From Promethearchaeota archaeon (lineage in GTDB: Archaea > Asgardarchaeota > Lokiarchaeia > Sigynarchaeales > SOKP01): a DNA stretch of 60,311 nt. Made by a program: the position numbers and the translations under genes. Shown piece by piece: positions 27,626-36,732 of this stretch; within the stretch, counting starts at the first letter, position 1, and every line of letters begins with the position of its first letter. Below the pieces are notes generated by a model. The model did no database searches. It was not told the DNA's origin and saw nothing but the letters and a program-made list of their open reading frames with translations. The stretch is from positions 1 to 60,311 of the forward strand of contig JABXKC010000025.1 of the NCBI GenBank assembly GCA_013375495.1. The letters are read 5' to 3'.

Positions 27626-28708
27626 ATGGTTGACTTTGATAATTTAATGTTAGTGTTATCTGCCTCTATAACTGGTATTCTTGTGGCAATTGGAGGTATA
27701 ATTACTATTATTTATGCTAATAAGAGAAAGAATCGCCTTATTTTACTATTCTCTGCTATGTGGTTGAGTTATGCGATTTTTTGGTTTATAGACGCAGCAG
27801 CTCATTATTTATATTCAATACCTCTTATGACCTTAGCTATTCTTCCACAACTAATTGGAGTACCCTGCTTTATTGTATTTATTGAGCTCATCAAAAAGGA
27901 GCATGTGAGCCCAGTTAAGATTTCTATTCTTATAATAATTGAAACTCTTTTATTCTACATCACTTTTTTTATGTCAGGAAATTATGAAGTCATTCCCGGA
28001 TACGGCGTTCACAATAAGGGTATTGTTCGGATTTTCCAGGTCATATTTCTTTTTTATTTCGTGAGTTTGTATTTTATCTGGAGTTTCCAAACATGGAGAA
28101 AGGCACCTGTTTCATTGAAACGTTTGACCAGTTTATTATTAATTGGTAGTACGTTATTTTCAATTGTAACGGCGTTAATGTATACACTTGGAACATTTGT
28201 GAAGACATTTAATTCATTAGCTTTCATCGTTAATGGAATAGGGGCTTTTATGACGATTATTGTTATTCTAAAGGATTCAAGAATTATCTTCGTCCTACCC
28301 TTTAAAGCATATAGAATCTTAGTTGTTGACACAAATGAGAGCGTTGCTCTTTTTAAATACGATTGGGCAAAAGTGGGTAAGCTTGAAGAAACAATGTTTT
28401 CAATGATGCTCCAAGCTATAGGTAACGTGTTAGACGATATTTTAAAAAAAGGTGAAGTACAAGAAATACAAATGGATCGTGCAGTACTTCTTATTCAGCA
28501 CGATAAAACTTACTCAATCGCTTCAATTTTAATAGCTTCCAAATCTTGTAAATCGTTAAGGTATGGACTTAAGAGATTTAATGAGAAATTTATAACGGTT
28601 TTTAGCACGATTCTCGATGATAAGCGCAAAGTTGGTGGGTTTGAAGAAACTCAAGAAATCGTAGATAGAGTTTTTGATTTTGTTCCCAGTTATAAGGATG
28701 TATCTTAA
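27626..28708 (+). CDS. Seven-helix membrane protein with C-terminal longin-like domain
   Basis: Seven hydrophobic segments fill residues about 5-215: two before a conserved FWFIDAAAHYLYS, then LMTLAILPQLIGVPCF, a YGVHNKG extracellular-type loop, and helices to ILKDSRIIFVLPF. Residues about 230-360 form a soluble domain opening AYRILVVDTNESVALFKYDW, then helix MFSMMLQAIGNVLDDILKKG, then strands RAVLLIQHDK and SIASILIASK, then helix. This order resembles longin/roadblock-like domains that bind small GTPases in Asgard archaea and eukaryotes; I infer this without a structure. A paralogue follows 41 bp downstream. Predicted role: membrane sensor or GTPase adaptor. Confidence 0.7.
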   Translation: MVDFDNLMLVLSASITGILVAIGGIITIIYANKRKNRLILLFSAMWLSYAIFWFIDAAAHYLYSIPLMTLAILPQLIGVPCFIVFIELIKKEHVSPVKISILIIIETLLFYITFFMSGNYEVIPGYGVHNKGIVRIFQVIFLFYFVSLYFIWSFQTWRKAPVSLKRLTSLLLIGSTLFSIVTALMYTLGTFVKTFNSLAFIVNGIGAFMTIIVILKDSRIIFVLPFKAYRILVVDTNESVALFKYDWAKVGKLEETMFSMMLQAIGNVLDDILKKGEVQEIQMDRAVLLIQHDKTYSIASILIASKSCKSLRYGLKRFNEKFITVFSTILDDKRKVGGFEETQEIVDRVFDFVPSYKDVS

Positions 28709-28749
28709 AAAAAGTAAATCCATTATGAATTAAATGAAGGAGAAAAAAA

Positions 28750-29823
28750 ATGGTTAGTTTCGATAATGTGTTTTTGGTATTGTCAGCGTTAACTGCGGGA
28801 ATTTTAAATGTAATCTGTTTCTTACTCTCATTTCTTTATGCTATAAAAAGGAATAATCGCTTAGTGTATTTATTTTCTGCAAATTGGTTTTTTCAAGCTT
28901 TGTTTTGGATTTTGGATGCAGCATCTCACTTGTACTATTCAACATTACTTATGGCATTTGCGATTGTTCCACAAATTATAGGCGTTCCTTGTCTCTTTAT
29001 TTTCATCGATCTTATTAAGAAAGAGCGTGTAAGTTCTGTTAAGTTGTCCATTTTGTTTCTAATTGAGATTTTGTTATTAATTTTGACATTTTTACCAGGT
29101 GGGACGCAAATAATCCCGAGATATGGCGTCCATAATATTGGTCCACTTCGTATTCTTCAAATTGTTTTCCTTATTTATTATGTATTAATATATTTTAGTT
29201 GGAGTTATCTGACTTGGAAAAGAGCCCCAAAAGAATTAAAGCCGTTGGTGAACTTTCTCTTGTTCGGTAGCATATTATTTTCTTTTGTAACTGCTTTTAT
29301 GTATGTCCTCGGAGGAATCGTTAAGATTTTTAATTCCATAGGATTTATCACACACAGTCTAGGTGCATTATTTACTATTATCACAATATGGAAAGATCCA
29401 AAGATCATCTATATTTTACCCTTTAAAGCTTATAGAATTTTAGTTGTTGATACTAACGCAGGAACTGGGCTTTTTAAACACGATTGGGCTGAACTTAAAG
29501 CTGTAGATGAAAATATCTTTTCAATGGTTCTCCAAGCCGTCGGGAGCATATTAGATGAAGTCTTAAAGAAAGGAGAAATCCGTGAAATAAAAATGGATCA
29601 AGCAATACTTCTAATTCAGCACGAGAAAAATTCTCCTGTAGCTTCGGTTTTGGTTACCTCAAAATCCTCAAAATCGTTGAAATATGGACTTAAAAAGTTT
29701 AATAGCGAATTCATCGAGACTTTTCAATCTCAGTTTGACGGATTATATGAAGTTAGCAGATTTAAAGGCGCGCAAAAAATAGTAGACCACATTTTTGATT
29801 TTGTGCCTGTATATCAACAGTAA
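28750..29823 (+). CDS. Seven-helix membrane protein with C-terminal longin-like domain (paralogue)
   Basis: This 357-residue copy follows the gene at 27626 by 41 bp with GAAGGAGAAAA before its ATG, so the pair is probably one operon. It keeps the same seven helices and the same tail (YRILVVDTNAGTGLFKHDW, then AILLIQHEKNSPVASVLVTSK, then VDHIFDFVPVYQQ). The helix bundles differ more than the C-terminal domains, hinting that the tail has the constrained partner. It ends 31 bp before the 3' end of the convergent small GTPase gene. Confidence 0.7.
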   Translation: MVSFDNVFLVLSALTAGILNVICFLLSFLYAIKRNNRLVYLFSANWFFQALFWILDAASHLYYSTLLMAFAIVPQIIGVPCLFIFIDLIKKERVSSVKLSILFLIEILLLILTFLPGGTQIIPRYGVHNIGPLRILQIVFLIYYVLIYFSWSYLTWKRAPKELKPLVNFLLFGSILFSFVTAFMYVLGGIVKIFNSIGFITHSLGALFTIITIWKDPKIIYILPFKAYRILVVDTNAGTGLFKHDWAELKAVDENIFSMVLQAVGSILDEVLKKGEIREIKMDQAILLIQHEKNSPVASVLVTSKSSKSLKYGLKKFNSEFIETFQSQFDGLYEVSRFKGAQKIVDHIFDFVPVYQQ

Positions 29824-29853
29824 TAATAAGACAGCTATAACCGATAAAATAAT

Positions 29854-30405
29854 TTAAAACGGCGCATCTTTATATTGTAAATATAAATTATCAATAATTG
29901 TATTAAACGCTTCAATAACTCCTTGTCCCGTTTTTGCTGAAGTTATAAAATATCCAAGAAAATCATTATTTTTTACAAGTTCAGAAATTTTTGATATATC
30001 TAATTTTTGCTCGTCTACTAAATCAACTTTGTTAGCAAAAATAATAACAGGTATCTCTCCACAATACGAATAAATGTCTTTAACCCAATTTGAAATATGC
30101 TCAAAACTGTCATCTCCAAGTTCATTATATTCTAAACTATATACAACAATAGCCGCTCGACTATCTTTAAAAAAAGCAGGACGCAGAAAATTGAAATCAT
30201 CTTGACCCGCAATGTCCCAGAACAACAACTTAACTTTATCTGTTTTGATCTCCTTGTCGAAAACAGAAAATTGAGCACCAATAGTCTTAATATAATCCTT
30301 AGTAAAGGTATCATTTGTGAACTTTTGAATTAGAGAGGTTTTTCCCACTCCTCCATCTCCTATAACCGTGATTTTAAACCTAAATCGTCTGATAAGTTCA
30401 TTCAT
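29854..30405 (-). CDS. Ras/Rab-superfamily small GTPase
   Basis: All G boxes are present: P-loop GDGGVGKTS (16-24), switch I Thr (T41 in KTIGAQF), WDIAGQD (63-69, with Gln at the Ras Q61 position), NKVD (125-128) and SAKTG (156-160). The 183 residues are the usual length. There is no C-terminal cysteine or CaaX box and no N-terminal Gly, so lipid anchoring in the eukaryotic manner is not evident; membrane recruitment could depend on a partner. It converges with the 7TM-longin pair and diverges from the winged-helix/TPR gene. Confidence 0.93.
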   Translation of the reverse strand: MNELIRRFRFKITVIGDGGVGKTSLIQKFTNDTFTKDYIKTIGAQFSVFDKEIKTDKVKLLFWDIAGQDDFNFLRPAFFKDSRAAIVVYSLEYNELGDDSFEHISNWVKDIYSYCGEIPVIIFANKVDLVDEQKLDISKISELVKNNDFLGYFITSAKTGQGVIEAFNTIIDNLYLQYKDAPF

Positions 30406-30650
30406 TGAAAATCTTCAAGAATCATAAGAATTCTTTATTTATAATATATGTTAGTTTTTTTCTTGAATTTAAAGCTTTAGTATAAATAAAATAAACATGA
30501 AGGTTTTAAATCCTAAATACCATATTGATTGCTGTTAGTAAGGGATTAGAATTTAGTTCGTTAGTAATAAACCATAATTACTTTCGAATTCATTTCTAGT
30601 TTTTAATTCAAAGTTTTAATTAGAGTTTAATTAAAATTTAGAATAAAAAT

Positions 30651-30658
30651 ATATAAAT
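30651..30658 (+). promoter_or_regulatory. TATA box of the winged-helix/TPR gene
   Basis: ATATAAAT inside the A-rich run AAAAATATATAAATAA, about 44 bp before the ATG at 30702. The 296 bp between the divergent GTPase and this gene hold both promoters. Confidence 0.5.
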
Positions 30659-30701
30659 AAACTCTTGTATAATATATATTGTATACACTTTAGCATAAAT
30701 T

Positions 30702-32606
30702 ATGCCTACACCTATTAATTTTCCTCCAGAAGAAGTTATCAAACCTATCTTTGGTAAGACAGATTTTGAATTAATCATCCTGTGGATGTTGAATAACAAT
30801 GAAGTATGTACATGGGCTAATTTTAAGGAATTGGTCAAACCTTCCACTTTATCAATTTATTTGAAAAACCTTCAGAAAAGCGAATTGATAATAAAAAAGG
30901 TATTTAATCAGTATAGCATTACTTCAAAAGGAAAAGATAGGTTTTATGAATTATCTCAAACCAAAAAAACAAAGAGAAAATTAAACTTTCCGCCTGATGT
31001 AATATTATGGAAGAGAAATTACGACCATTGGATACTTTGGATGGTATACAACAATAATTTTTGTAAATGGGCGGATTTTCTTAACGAACCTCTTTCTATA
31101 AATAATTCTTCTCTTTCAAAAAACATAAATCTCTTAATAGAGGATGGATTTGTAAGGAAAGAAAATAAAGAATATAGAATTACTCAATTGGGTAAATCAG
31201 AATATTCTAATATGTTAAGAGAGTATGATTTAGACCGCCAATCTATTTTGGAAGAAGAGAGTAAACGCATTAAAGACATAACTAAAAAGACATTGAAATT
31301 TTTTAAAAAATTTAAAATAACAGAAGAAGAGATAAGATTTCGATTTCTCAATAATTTATTAAGGTTACCCTACGAGAGGGTCAAATCGAGTTTAGATAGC
31401 GAGGAAGATTTTCATAAAATATTATTGTATTTTTCGATGAATCATCCAACCCATTATCCAAATTCCATTTCAACAGAAATTTTTGCTCAAAAATACAAGA
31501 TAGAACTTGTAGCCCTCGAATATTATTTACTTCAGATTGTTGATAAGAATATTTACCCCACAAAGTTTTTTAGGTTAAACGCAGATTCTTCTGAAATTTA
31601 TTACATACAAACTAACGAGAAGCTTGAACAGATTTTAAACGCAATTGTTGAGGAACATGTTACCAAATTTACATATTTAAATATACTCTATGAAGAAGAA
31701 AAGGAAAAAACCTATTCAACTAGTCTAGAATCAACTATAAGTGCTATTTTAAAAGAAATTTGTGGAATTCTCTTTAAAGAGGGTCTACGTGAAGCTTTAA
31801 GGAAATTTCTACCAGATTATATCAAATACTTGGCTTACAAAGTGGAAAAAGAGAAGAAACTCTTTGATGTTTACGATAAGTTGAAAGGTCTGATATGGTA
31901 TGAAATCCAAACTTATAGTTCTGAAAAGAAGATCGCACAAAAATACGATAACTTTGAAGAAAGCATTGAGGAATTCAATAAGGCTATAAAACTTAATCCA
32001 GATGATTACGATCTTTACCTTGCTAAAGAGAGCGTATTGATTTATTTTAATAAATATGACGACTTATTAAGCTTCCTGGACGAAATTCTTGAAATATTTC
32101 CTGACGAGCGTAAAAATGTCGAGATAAAAAGGGCTTATATACTTAAGGAAAAGAGAAATTTAGAAGACGGTCTAAAAATTATCAACAATTTGTTAGATGG
32201 TTACCCAGATGATAAAGATTTACTTATCTATAAGGCGTATTGGTTACAATATTTAACTAGAAAGGATGAAGCGCTAGAGATAATACAAAATTTAATTCAA
32301 GAGGATCCTGATAATGGAATGTATCACGACACATATGGCGAAATGTTAATGTCCTTTCAAGACTACGAAAAGGCCAAAGCTGAATTCGTCAAGTCAATTG
32401 AAATAAGCTCCAAGGATTGGTATTCGTTTCAAACATACATTAAGCTAGGAATCTGTGATAAAGAACTCAAAAATTTCGAATCAGCTCAGGAAAATTTAAA
32501 CCGAGGTAAAAAATTAATAGAGAAAAGCAGATCTGACGAAGAAACTAAGCAGAAATGGCTTCAAATAGCAGAACTATTTCTAGCAGAGTTAGAGCTCTTG
32601 CTCTAA
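30702..32606 (+). CDS. Winged-helix protein with C-terminal TPR repeats, putative regulator
   Basis: The N-terminus has two winged-helix-like units: FELIILWMLNNNEVCTWANF to YSITSKGKDRF, and DHWILWMVYNNNFCKWADF to YRITQLGKSEY. A long helical middle follows, and about five TPR-like repeats fill residues 415-634 (for example EESIEEFNKAIKLNPDDYDLYLAKES and YEKAKAEFVKSIEISSKDW). TPRs bind protein partners, so this looks like a DNA-binding or adaptor protein controlled by protein contact. It diverges from the small GTPase gene. The second winged helix could instead mediate dimerisation. Confidence 0.65.
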   Translation: MPTPINFPPEEVIKPIFGKTDFELIILWMLNNNEVCTWANFKELVKPSTLSIYLKNLQKSELIIKKVFNQYSITSKGKDRFYELSQTKKTKRKLNFPPDVILWKRNYDHWILWMVYNNNFCKWADFLNEPLSINNSSLSKNINLLIEDGFVRKENKEYRITQLGKSEYSNMLREYDLDRQSILEEESKRIKDITKKTLKFFKKFKITEEEIRFRFLNNLLRLPYERVKSSLDSEEDFHKILLYFSMNHPTHYPNSISTEIFAQKYKIELVALEYYLLQIVDKNIYPTKFFRLNADSSEIYYIQTNEKLEQILNAIVEEHVTKFTYLNILYEEEKEKTYSTSLESTISAILKEICGILFKEGLREALRKFLPDYIKYLAYKVEKEKKLFDVYDKLKGLIWYEIQTYSSEKKIAQKYDNFEESIEEFNKAIKLNPDDYDLYLAKESVLIYFNKYDDLLSFLDEILEIFPDERKNVEIKRAYILKEKRNLEDGLKIINNLLDGYPDDKDLLIYKAYWLQYLTRKDEALEIIQNLIQEDPDNGMYHDTYGEMLMSFQDYEKAKAEFVKSIEISSKDWYSFQTYIKLGICDKELKNFESAQENLNRGKKLIEKSRSDEETKQKWLQIAELFLAELELLL

Positions 32607-32787
32607 ACTTATACTAATTCTGAAGATAACGCCTTAAATTGCGCACCCTCCGCAATAATTAAATAATTCAATGAATTTTTACCAATAGATATTTTTTTAC
32701 AAAAATATCAAGAATTCTAAATATGAAGTCATCAAGATTAAAAATAATAGTTATAATCCAATAAAAAAGAATAATAGAGGGTTTTCA

Positions 32788-33477
32788 ATGGGAAAGGAAA
32801 ATAGAGTCTTTTTAAGAAGTTATCCAAAAGCGATATTCCTCTATCCGTTATTTTTCTGTACTCTAATTATTTTTATACTTCAGTGGACCGATGAATTATG
32901 GGCTTTATGGTCAAATTTATTTGAAATAACTAATTTACATCTGAGGAATAATTTAAGTTTTGTATGGTTAATATTCCTATTCTTCTGCTTATTTGTAGTA
33001 TCTATTGAGATTAAACTTACTAAATTAATAGCGGTAGTATTTGTAGTACTTTTAATTTTCATGCTCTTGGGTTACATAATTGGAATAGAAATTTGGAATT
33101 TGATACCTAATCCCGGTGAACAAAACTTAGCGTTACCAAACCTTTTTTATCTTTTAGTTTCAATTATTTTAGCAATTATTTTAGGGTCTATTCTAATAGG
33201 CGCTCATTTTGATTATGCAAAAATTGAGCCAAACCAAATAACTTGTACGAAAGGGATTAGTGGTAAAAGTAAAGAAACATTTCCAACAAGAGCTCTTGAA
33301 ATTGATATACAAAGACCTGATTTTTTGGAACAATTGTTAGGTACGGGATGTATTTCTTTAAAGATACCGTCTTTAAATAAATTCATTCAACTGAATACTA
33401 TATTTAGAGCGGGTACAAAACATAAAAAAATTTTACACGTTTTAAAAGCCATAAGCGCAGACGATATTGCAACATAA
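32788..33477 (+). CDS. Membrane protein with four helices and C-terminal soluble domain
   Basis: 229 residues. Hydrophobic segments lie at about 12-30, 53-72, 76-96 and 120-143, followed by a soluble tail of about 80 residues (EPNQITCTKGISGKSKETFPT to LHVLKAI) whose strand-rich pattern suggests a bacterial PH-like domain. GAGGG precedes the ATG. No family is certain and the neighbours give no functional hint. Confidence 0.55.
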   Translation: MGKENRVFLRSYPKAIFLYPLFFCTLIIFILQWTDELWALWSNLFEITNLHLRNNLSFVWLIFLFFCLFVVSIEIKLTKLIAVVFVVLLIFMLLGYIIGIEIWNLIPNPGEQNLALPNLFYLLVSIILAIILGSILIGAHFDYAKIEPNQITCTKGISGKSKETFPTRALEIDIQRPDFLEQLLGTGCISLKIPSLNKFIQLNTIFRAGTKHKKILHVLKAISADDIAT

Positions 33478-33574
33478 AAACAGACAACTTAGAGGGTAGA
33501 TGATCAAACCTAAATTATAAATCATTTTTTCTAACTTTTTATTAATTCCAATAAATTTAGTTAATGAATAACGA

Positions 33575-34798
33575 TTACAACCTCTCAACTAATATTGATA
33601 TAATATTGTTACCAAATCCTCCAAAATTACATGTAATCCCTGTTTGAGCACCTTCAACTTGCCTCTTTCCAGCCTCTCCTCTTAACTGCCATACTAATTC
33701 TACAACCTGGGCAACTCCTGTCGCTCCAAGAGGGTGCCCTCGTGCTTTAAGTCCTCCTGAAGGGTTGATTGGAATTTTACCTCCAATCTGAGTTTGACCT
33801 TCGTGAGCAGCTTTAGCACCCTCTCCTTTACGAAAGAAGCCAATGTCTTCACTCTGTACTGCCTCGAGAATTTCAAATGCATCGTGTAATTCGGCTACAT
33901 CTATATCTTTAGGGGTTTTGTGAGCCATTTTATAAGCTTTTTCAGAACATAATCGTAAAGCTTTCAGAACGGTAAGTTCCTCCCTTTCAAACACTATTTG
34001 AGTATCTGTTGCTTGTCCAATACCTGAGATTAACACAGGGGTGTCACAATATTCTTTTGCTTTTTCAGCGTTACATAAGACTAAAGCAGCACCACCATCT
34101 GAAATCGGGCAAATGTGAAAAAGTCTCAATGGATCGGCAATTATAGGATTAGTCTTATCGTCGTTTAGGAAATCGTGTACAGTTTCCCAAGTTCCTTTTC
34201 CTTTTTTTACGGCACTTTCCATGAAGCTTTCAATAGTTCTCTGAAAGTGAGCGTTTGGATTTAAAGCCCCGTTCTTATGGTTTTTAATTGCGATATCAGA
34301 AATCCACTCTAGTTTTGCATCGTATTTCTCGAGATAAGCTCTCGTAAGCAATCCCGCAAGTGAAGGAAGTGAGACACCGTGTTGTCTCTCGGCTTTTGGG
34401 TGAGTTAAAGTAGCTATGCTTGAGGTGATATATCCAGGAGTTGAAATATGAGTCATTTTTTCCCCCCCTACAACTAAAACTAAATCGCTCATACCCGAAG
34501 CAATCGCTTGAAATCCCGCTTTTATAGCAGAACCTCCACTGGCAGGACCGTTTTTAATATGATCAGCAGCAGCAGGTAATAAACTTATACGATCGACTAA
34601 AGCGCTTGCTATTCCAGATATATTATTAAAAGCAGTAGGACTCATTGCACCCACATATACGGAATCAAAATCTTTATCCCCCGTGTTTGAGCCTTCTATC
34701 GCTTCTAATGAAGCATCTGATAGTAAATCCATTAATCCTTTATCTTGGAGCCTTCCAAATTTAGTATGCCCAACTCCTATTATTGCTACTTGATTCAA
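33575..34798 (-). CDS. SCP-x/archaeal-type thiolase-like protein lacking the nucleophilic Cys
   Basis: The 407-residue fold is thiolase: opening MNQVAIIGVGHTKFGR, LHDAFEI at the NEAF-like position, GHPLGATG with the active His, and TCNFGGFGNN at the C-terminal CxG position. Where thiolases carry the acyl-accepting Cys (xxCASGG) the sequence reads KNGPASGG, with Pro85 at the Cys position. Condensation or thiolysis by the classical mechanism is therefore doubtful. It may be a partner subunit, like non-catalytic chains of thiolase-DUF35 complexes. It follows two methyltransferase genes on the same strand, 73 bp downstream. Confidence 0.8.
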   Translation of the reverse strand: MNQVAIIGVGHTKFGRLQDKGLMDLLSDASLEAIEGSNTGDKDFDSVYVGAMSPTAFNNISGIASALVDRISLLPAAADHIKNGPASGGSAIKAGFQAIASGMSDLVLVVGGEKMTHISTPGYITSSIATLTHPKAERQHGVSLPSLAGLLTRAYLEKYDAKLEWISDIAIKNHKNGALNPNAHFQRTIESFMESAVKKGKGTWETVHDFLNDDKTNPIIADPLRLFHICPISDGGAALVLCNAEKAKEYCDTPVLISGIGQATDTQIVFEREELTVLKALRLCSEKAYKMAHKTPKDIDVAELHDAFEILEAVQSEDIGFFRKGEGAKAAHEGQTQIGGKIPINPSGGLKARGHPLGATGVAQVVELVWQLRGEAGKRQVEGAQTGITCNFGGFGNNIISILVERL

Positions 34799-34871
34799 AT
34801 TAAAAATCCCAAATTCAGATAATTATAGTTTAAAATTAATAATGAGATAAATAATTAAATAAATCAGGTGA

Positions 34872-35675
34872 TTATTTCTTGATACCCTTGAATAAACAAT
34901 AACCTAGTTTTCCTTCTAATACTGTTTGAAAGAATATTTTTTGATTTTCTAAGGCTTTTTTAACACCTTCTTGGCCGTATTCTTTAGTGATGATTTCGAT
35001 AGTTTTACTAAGCTCCTCTCTAGTCATTATTTTAGAAAAACTTTTTACATCACGGTCTTTCCTTATTTTCCAAAACATTTCAGGTTTAGACCACTCTTCG
35101 AATTCAGCGACAATCTCATCAACACCCGCTTTGATTAACATTGCTTTCCATTCTTCATACTCAAGAGGAGTAGTTCCATATCTCTCAGAGAAATCTTCTT
35201 TTTCTTCTTTGCTAAGCTTTTTTCGCCAAGTAGATTCATGAATAACTATAATACCACCTGATTTAGAAACACGAACCATCTCATTTAACACTTTTTGAGA
35301 GTCATCTGGTATACCCACAGCACATTCATTAATTACAACATCGAAAGACTCATCTTCAAAAGGTAAACTTTGAGAATCGCCCTTCTTGAATGTAACCAGC
35401 TTTTCAACACCTTCATTTTCAGCATTTTTTCTTGCGGTGGATATCATTTCCGAGGATATATCCAAACCAGTAACATCAGCACCATACTCTTGAGCATAGA
35501 ATATAGATTGAGTGCCCCTTCCACTTGAGACATCTAAGATTTTTAATCCTGGTTTTAAAACGGCTAGTTCAGCAGTACGCTTTGTTAATGCCATCCCCCC
35601 AGGATGGAGTGCCTCGATACCACTCAATTCGACGATGTCTTCAATTGTGGGTTTGTGAAATCCTTTACGTTTCAT
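34872..35675 (-). CDS. Class I SAM-dependent methyltransferase
   Basis: The Rossmann motif is KILDVSSGRGTQSIFYAQ with GLDIS at strand 2, then DSQSLPFEDESFDVVINE and VSKSGGIIVIHE. The N-terminal ALHPGGMALTKRTAEL is shared with UbiE/ArsM-like methyltransferases. Substrate unknown. It sits 52 bp downstream of the arsM-like gene and could act on a related metalloid or on a quinone-like compound. Confidence 0.75.
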   Translation of the reverse strand: MKRKGFHKPTIEDIVELSGIEALHPGGMALTKRTAELAVLKPGLKILDVSSGRGTQSIFYAQEYGADVTGLDISSEMISTARKNAENEGVEKLVTFKKGDSQSLPFEDESFDVVINECAVGIPDDSQKVLNEMVRVSKSGGIIVIHESTWRKKLSKEEKEDFSERYGTTPLEYEEWKAMLIKAGVDEIVAEFEEWSKPEMFWKIRKDRDVKSFSKIMTREELSKTIEIITKEYGQEGVKKALENQKIFFQTVLEGKLGYCLFKGIKK

Positions 35676-35727
35676 GTTTCTATAAGTGTTTTAGGAAATT
35701 TAAATATTTAAAATAAAATAATAAAAA

Positions 35728-36588
35728 TTAGTTTGGTTTTATAGCACGGACTTTAATACTAACTGCTGGAATTGAATTTGTGATCGTTTTCATTTTCTTA
35801 AACTTTTCTTTCGGAATTTTGTCAACACCAATAATCTCTTCTGTTTCAGAATTGTACGCCACAGAGGGTGTTCCACAAGATATCTGCTCAGTAACCTCAT
35901 CTAATTTAAAACCAACATCCTTAATCACACCTAGATAATCGTCTTTTAACATTGCACCTGCAACACAACCAGCGTAAGCTTTCATATTTTGCTTGATACT
36001 ATCTGGTAATTCCTTTAAAAGCACAATATCTGAAACAATTATCCTTCCGCCAGGTTTCAATACGCGAAATGCTTCTTGATAAACCCTTTTTTTATCAGTG
36101 GATAGATTAATCACACAATTAGAGATTATTACATCCACAATATTGTCCGCTACAGGTAAATTTTCAATTTCTCCTAATCTAAATTCTACATTTTCATAGT
36201 TCCCTTTTATTGCATTCTCTCTTGCTTTATCGAGCATTTGATATGTCATATCTACACCGATAACTTTTCCAGATTTTCTAACTTTATTTGCTGCTAAAAA
36301 ACAATCAATTCCGGCTCCAGAACCAAGATCAAGGACTGTATCGCCTTCCTTTAGATCAGCAGACGCTGTAGGATTGCCGCACCCTAATCCCAAATTAGAG
36401 CCTTCAGGTATGTTTTTGATATCTTCAATTGTGTACCCCATTTCTTTGATACTTTCTGTGGGCCCACAGCATGAAGATGATGATTGGGGTTCTGCAGAAG
36501 GAGAACAGCAACTTGAATAACTTGCAATTTTACCATATTGATCTCTTACAATTTTTTTAATCTCGTTATCTTCCATTTTAAAAATCAC
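35728..36588 (-). CDS. arsM: Arsenite S-adenosylmethionine methyltransferase
   Basis: The protein carries the ArsM plan: an N-terminal Cys-rich segment (CC at 27-28 and 40-41), TVLDLGSGAGIDCFLAA for SAM binding, ISNCVINLS with the conserved Cys, YAGCVAGA, and SCGTPSVAY. ArsM methylates As(III) bound by cysteine thiolates. Start: GTG at 36588 has AGAGGT six bases upstream; an ATG at 36576 is an alternative. A TATA box and a pair of direct repeats lie upstream, and a Cys-rich MarR regulator is the next gene, so metalloid-responsive control is likely. Confidence 0.88.
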   Translation of the reverse strand: MIFKMEDNEIKKIVRDQYGKIASYSSCCSPSAEPQSSSSCCGPTESIKEMGYTIEDIKNIPEGSNLGLGCGNPTASADLKEGDTVLDLGSGAGIDCFLAANKVRKSGKVIGVDMTYQMLDKARENAIKGNYENVEFRLGEIENLPVADNIVDVIISNCVINLSTDKKRVYQEAFRVLKPGGRIIVSDIVLLKELPDSIKQNMKAYAGCVAGAMLKDDYLGVIKDVGFKLDEVTEQISCGTPSVAYNSETEEIIGVDKIPKEKFKKMKTITNSIPAVSIKVRAIKPN

Positions 36589-36651
36589 ATCTAAACCTCT
36601 TTTTTTTAAGAAAATTTAAGTTTTTCTTCTTATGTACTTATAGTTAGGATG

Positions 36652-36661
36652 ATTATATAAA
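36652..36661 (-). promoter_or_regulatory. TATA box of arsM
   Basis: On the minus strand the sequence is TTTATATAAT, about 64 bp before the GTG start of arsM. Confidence 0.5.
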
Positions 36662-36684
36662 GGTTCCGAATATATTGGTTCCGA
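36662..36684 (-). repeat. Two 8-bp direct repeats, likely operator of arsM
   Basis: GGTTCCGA occurs at 36662-36669 and again at 36677-36684, 15 bp apart start to start, each followed by an AT-rich ATAT run. They lie directly upstream of the arsM TATA box in the MarR-arsM intergenic region. The segment CCGAATATATTGG between them is also nearly palindromic, fitting a dimeric MarR-type binder. Confidence 0.45.
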
Positions 36685-36732
36685 TATATCTTCTTTAATT
36701 AGAAAATTTAGTTTAGAAAACAAGGAAGAAAT

